A DNA stretch of 7,916 nt. Origin: Acidobacteriota bacterium. GTDB lineage: Bacteria > Acidobacteriota > Vicinamibacteria > Vicinamibacterales > 2-12-FULL-66-21. Where the stretch lies: the NCBI GenBank assembly GCA_013362195.1, contig JABFWM010000509.1:1-7916 (forward strand), read 5' to 3'. The notes under the pieces are model-generated. The model ran no database searches. It saw only the letters and a program-made list of their open reading frames with translations, and was not told the origin of the DNA. Position 1 is the first letter of the stretch. Every line of letters begins with the position of its first letter. Made by a program: the position numbers and the translations under genes. Below, one piece after another: positions 6,742 through 7,916 of the stretch.

Positions 6742-7386
6742 TTGGCCCAAATCTTCCCCCGGTGGTGGAACCAGCTCCCGCTCGCGGCCGCCCTCGCCGG
6801 CACTCTCGCGCCAGTCGTTGCCATCGCGGGCGTCTGGTACTTCTTCTCCCCCTGGTACACGGACGTGGGCTACCGCCCCGTGCAGCCCGTCCCCTACAGC
6901 CACCGGCTCCACGTCGGCGAGCTTGGCCTCGACTGCCGCTACTGTCACGCGTCGGTCGAACGATCGGCGGTCGCCAACGTGCCGCCGACCCAGACGTGCA
7001 TGAACTGTCATCAGCTCGTGAAGCGCGACAGCGCGGCACTCGCGCCGATTCGCGACAGCGCCGCCAGCGGCCGCCCGATGCGCTGGATTCGCGTCCACAA
7101 GCTGCCCGATTACGCGTATTTTGCCCACAACGCGCACGTCGCGGCCGGGATCGGCTGCGTCACGTGCCACGGCCGCATCGACGAGATGGACACGGTCACG
7201 CAGATGATGCCGCTCAGTATGAGCTGGTGCCTCGACTGCCACCGCAACCCCGGTCCCAACCGCCGGCCGGTCTCGGAGGTCACCAACATGAAGTGGACGC
7301 CGCCGCGAGACGCCCGCGTGCTCGCGGCACAGCTCGGCGGACGCCCGGTCAATCCGCCTACTGAGTGTTCGGGGTGCCACCGGTGA
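6742..7386 (+). CDS. actA: ActA, pentaheme cytochrome c subunit of alternative complex III
   Basis: This 214-residue protein starts at TTG with MAQIFPRW, as I recall for other ActA proteins. Residues 12-36 form one membrane helix acting as an uncleaved anchor; the rest faces the periplasm. Five CxxCH heme c sites are visible: Cys65-His69, Cys86-His90, Cys139-His143, Cys163-His167, and Cys209-His213 at the extreme C-terminus. Other His residues that could be distal ligands include His54, His57, His119, His129 and His132. ActA belongs to the alternative complex III, which oxidises membrane quinol and passes electrons to a cytochrome c or directly to an oxygen reductase, replacing the bc1 complex. 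Length and heme count match the family. It overlaps the next gene, actB, by four bases (GTGA), showing an operon. The TTG start, the 128-base leader and the upstream small open frame suggest control at translation (inference). Confidence 0.93.
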   Translation: MAQIFPRWWNQLPLAAALAGTLAPVVAIAGVWYFFSPWYTDVGYRPVQPVPYSHRLHVGELGLDCRYCHASVERSAVANVPPTQTCMNCHQLVKRDSAALAPIRDSAASGRPMRWIRVHKLPDYAYFAHNAHVAAGIGCVTCHGRIDEMDTVTQMMPLSMSWCLDCHRNPGPNRRPVSEVTNMKWTPPRDARVLAAQLGGRPVNPPTECSGCHR

Positions 7387-7916
7387 GTCGAACGTATTGG
7401 CGAAGCCTCGCGCAGATCGAGAATCGGCCGGAGTACCGCGCCGCGCTCGAACGGGAGTTTCCGGAGGGCGCGTCGGAGCTGCCCGACGGCATGACGCGGC
7501 GCGACATGATGATGCTCGTCGGGGCGTCGCTCTCGCTGGCCGGCCTCGCCGGATGCCGGCGCCCGGTCGAAGAGATCGTTCCCTACGTCACCGCGCCTGA
7601 AGAGATCGTTCCCGGCATCCCGCGCTACTACGCGACGACGATGCCGTTCCGCCGCAGCGCCTACGGCTTGATCGTGGAGAGTCACGAAGGGCGCCCCACG
7701 AAGATCGAAGGCAACCCGGCTCACCCTTCGACGCTCGGAGGATCCAGCGCGCGCGTGCAGGCGTCGGTGCTGGGTCTCTACGATCCCGACCGGTCGCAAT
7801 CGGTCACGCAGCACGGGACGCCGAAGTCCTGGAATGACTTCGTCACCATCTGGGGCCAGCTGGCGCAACCGCATGCGGCGGATGGCGGCGCCGGCCTTGC
7901 GGTGCTGTCCGGCTCC
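7383..7916 (+). CDS. actB: ActB, Tat-exported molybdopterin oxidoreductase-like subunit of ACIII, 3' partial
   Basis: A GTG at 7383 overlaps the actA stop (GTGA) and opens 178 codons that run off the right edge without a stop. Residues 5-35 (YWRSLAQIENRPEYR...EFPEGASELPDG) are the typical cytoplasmic extension of 'TAT-variant-translocated' molybdopterin oxidoreductases. Residues 38-57 are a Tat signal (Arg39-Arg40, then a hydrophobic core) ending in the lipobox LAGC with Cys58. Residues 62-140 (EEIVPYV...EEIVPGI, ESHEGRPTKIEGNPAHP, LYDPDRSQ) match the start of the family's oxidoreductase domain. Full-length ActB is about 1000 residues, a molybdopterin-type domain thought to lack the cofactor fused to an iron-sulfur domain holding several clusters, which relays electrons in ACIII. 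None of the cluster cysteines is in the visible part. The remaining subunits (ActC quinol-binding membrane protein, ActD, ActE, ActF) are expected downstream. Confidence 0.92.
   Translation, partial: MSRTYWRSLAQIENRPEYRAALEREFPEGASELPDGMTRRDMMMLVGASLSLAGLAGCRRPVEEIVPYVTAPEEIVPGIPRYYATTMPFRRSAYGLIVESHEGRPTKIEGNPAHPSTLGGSSARVQASVLGLYDPDRSQSVTQHGTPKSWNDFVTIWGQLAQPHAADGGAGLAVLSGS

Noticed and set aside
7569..7613. Exact 15-base direct repeat GAAGAGATCGTTCCC (7569-7583 and 7599-7613) inside actB
   Set aside because: It encodes EEIVP twice, ten codons apart. As I recall, this doubled motif is conserved at the protein level in the family, so it is not a mobile or regulatory repeat.

Overview
The window is high-GC, tightly packed bacterial DNA with strong G/C preference at third codon positions. 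It carries a Gram-negative outer-membrane barrel, exported enzymes, and the start of an alternative complex III (ACIII) operon. My best guess is Acidobacteriota, probably the Vicinamibacteria side. That rests on gene content and family resemblance, not on a marker gene.

Layout. 2-898 (+) is the C-terminal barrel of a BamA/TamA (Omp85) type outer-membrane protein whose beginning lies left of the window. 944-2173 (+) is a complete major-facilitator transporter resembling the sialate/monocarboxylate:proton symporters. It converges, across a 56-bp gap, on 2230-3627 (-), a secreted M64-family zinc metallopeptidase. 3628-4086 is a gene-poor stretch between divergent genes, with a small hairpin and a perfect 10-bp palindrome. 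4087-5457 (+) is a PilZ-domain protein (intact c-di-GMP motifs) with a C-terminal pair of similar beta-rich repeats. 5597-6550 (+) is an exported metallo-beta-lactamase-fold hydrolase with its own promoter and ribosome binding site. 6742-7386 (+) is ActA, the membrane-anchored pentaheme cytochrome c of ACIII. 7383-7916 (+) is the start of actB, the Tat-exported molybdopterin-oxidoreductase-like subunit, which runs off the right edge.

How the genes relate. Only actA and actB form a clear functional unit: their 4-base overlap indicates translational coupling, and together they begin a quinol:electron-acceptor oxidoreductase operon. The other genes look like independent transcription units. Several starts have a TANNNT -10 hexamer only 6-8 bases upstream and no Shine-Dalgarno, which suggests leaderless mRNAs. 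The MBL gene and the act operon instead have TTGnnn-17-TAGnAT promoters and leaders.

Most of the window is ordinary. The points most worth a second look are a 22-codon open frame in the actA leader, in frame with actA and ending one codon before its TTG start; the PilZ protein with duplicated C-terminal units; and the combined Tat and lipobox signal of ActB. I see no CRISPR array, tRNA, rRNA or insertion sequence.
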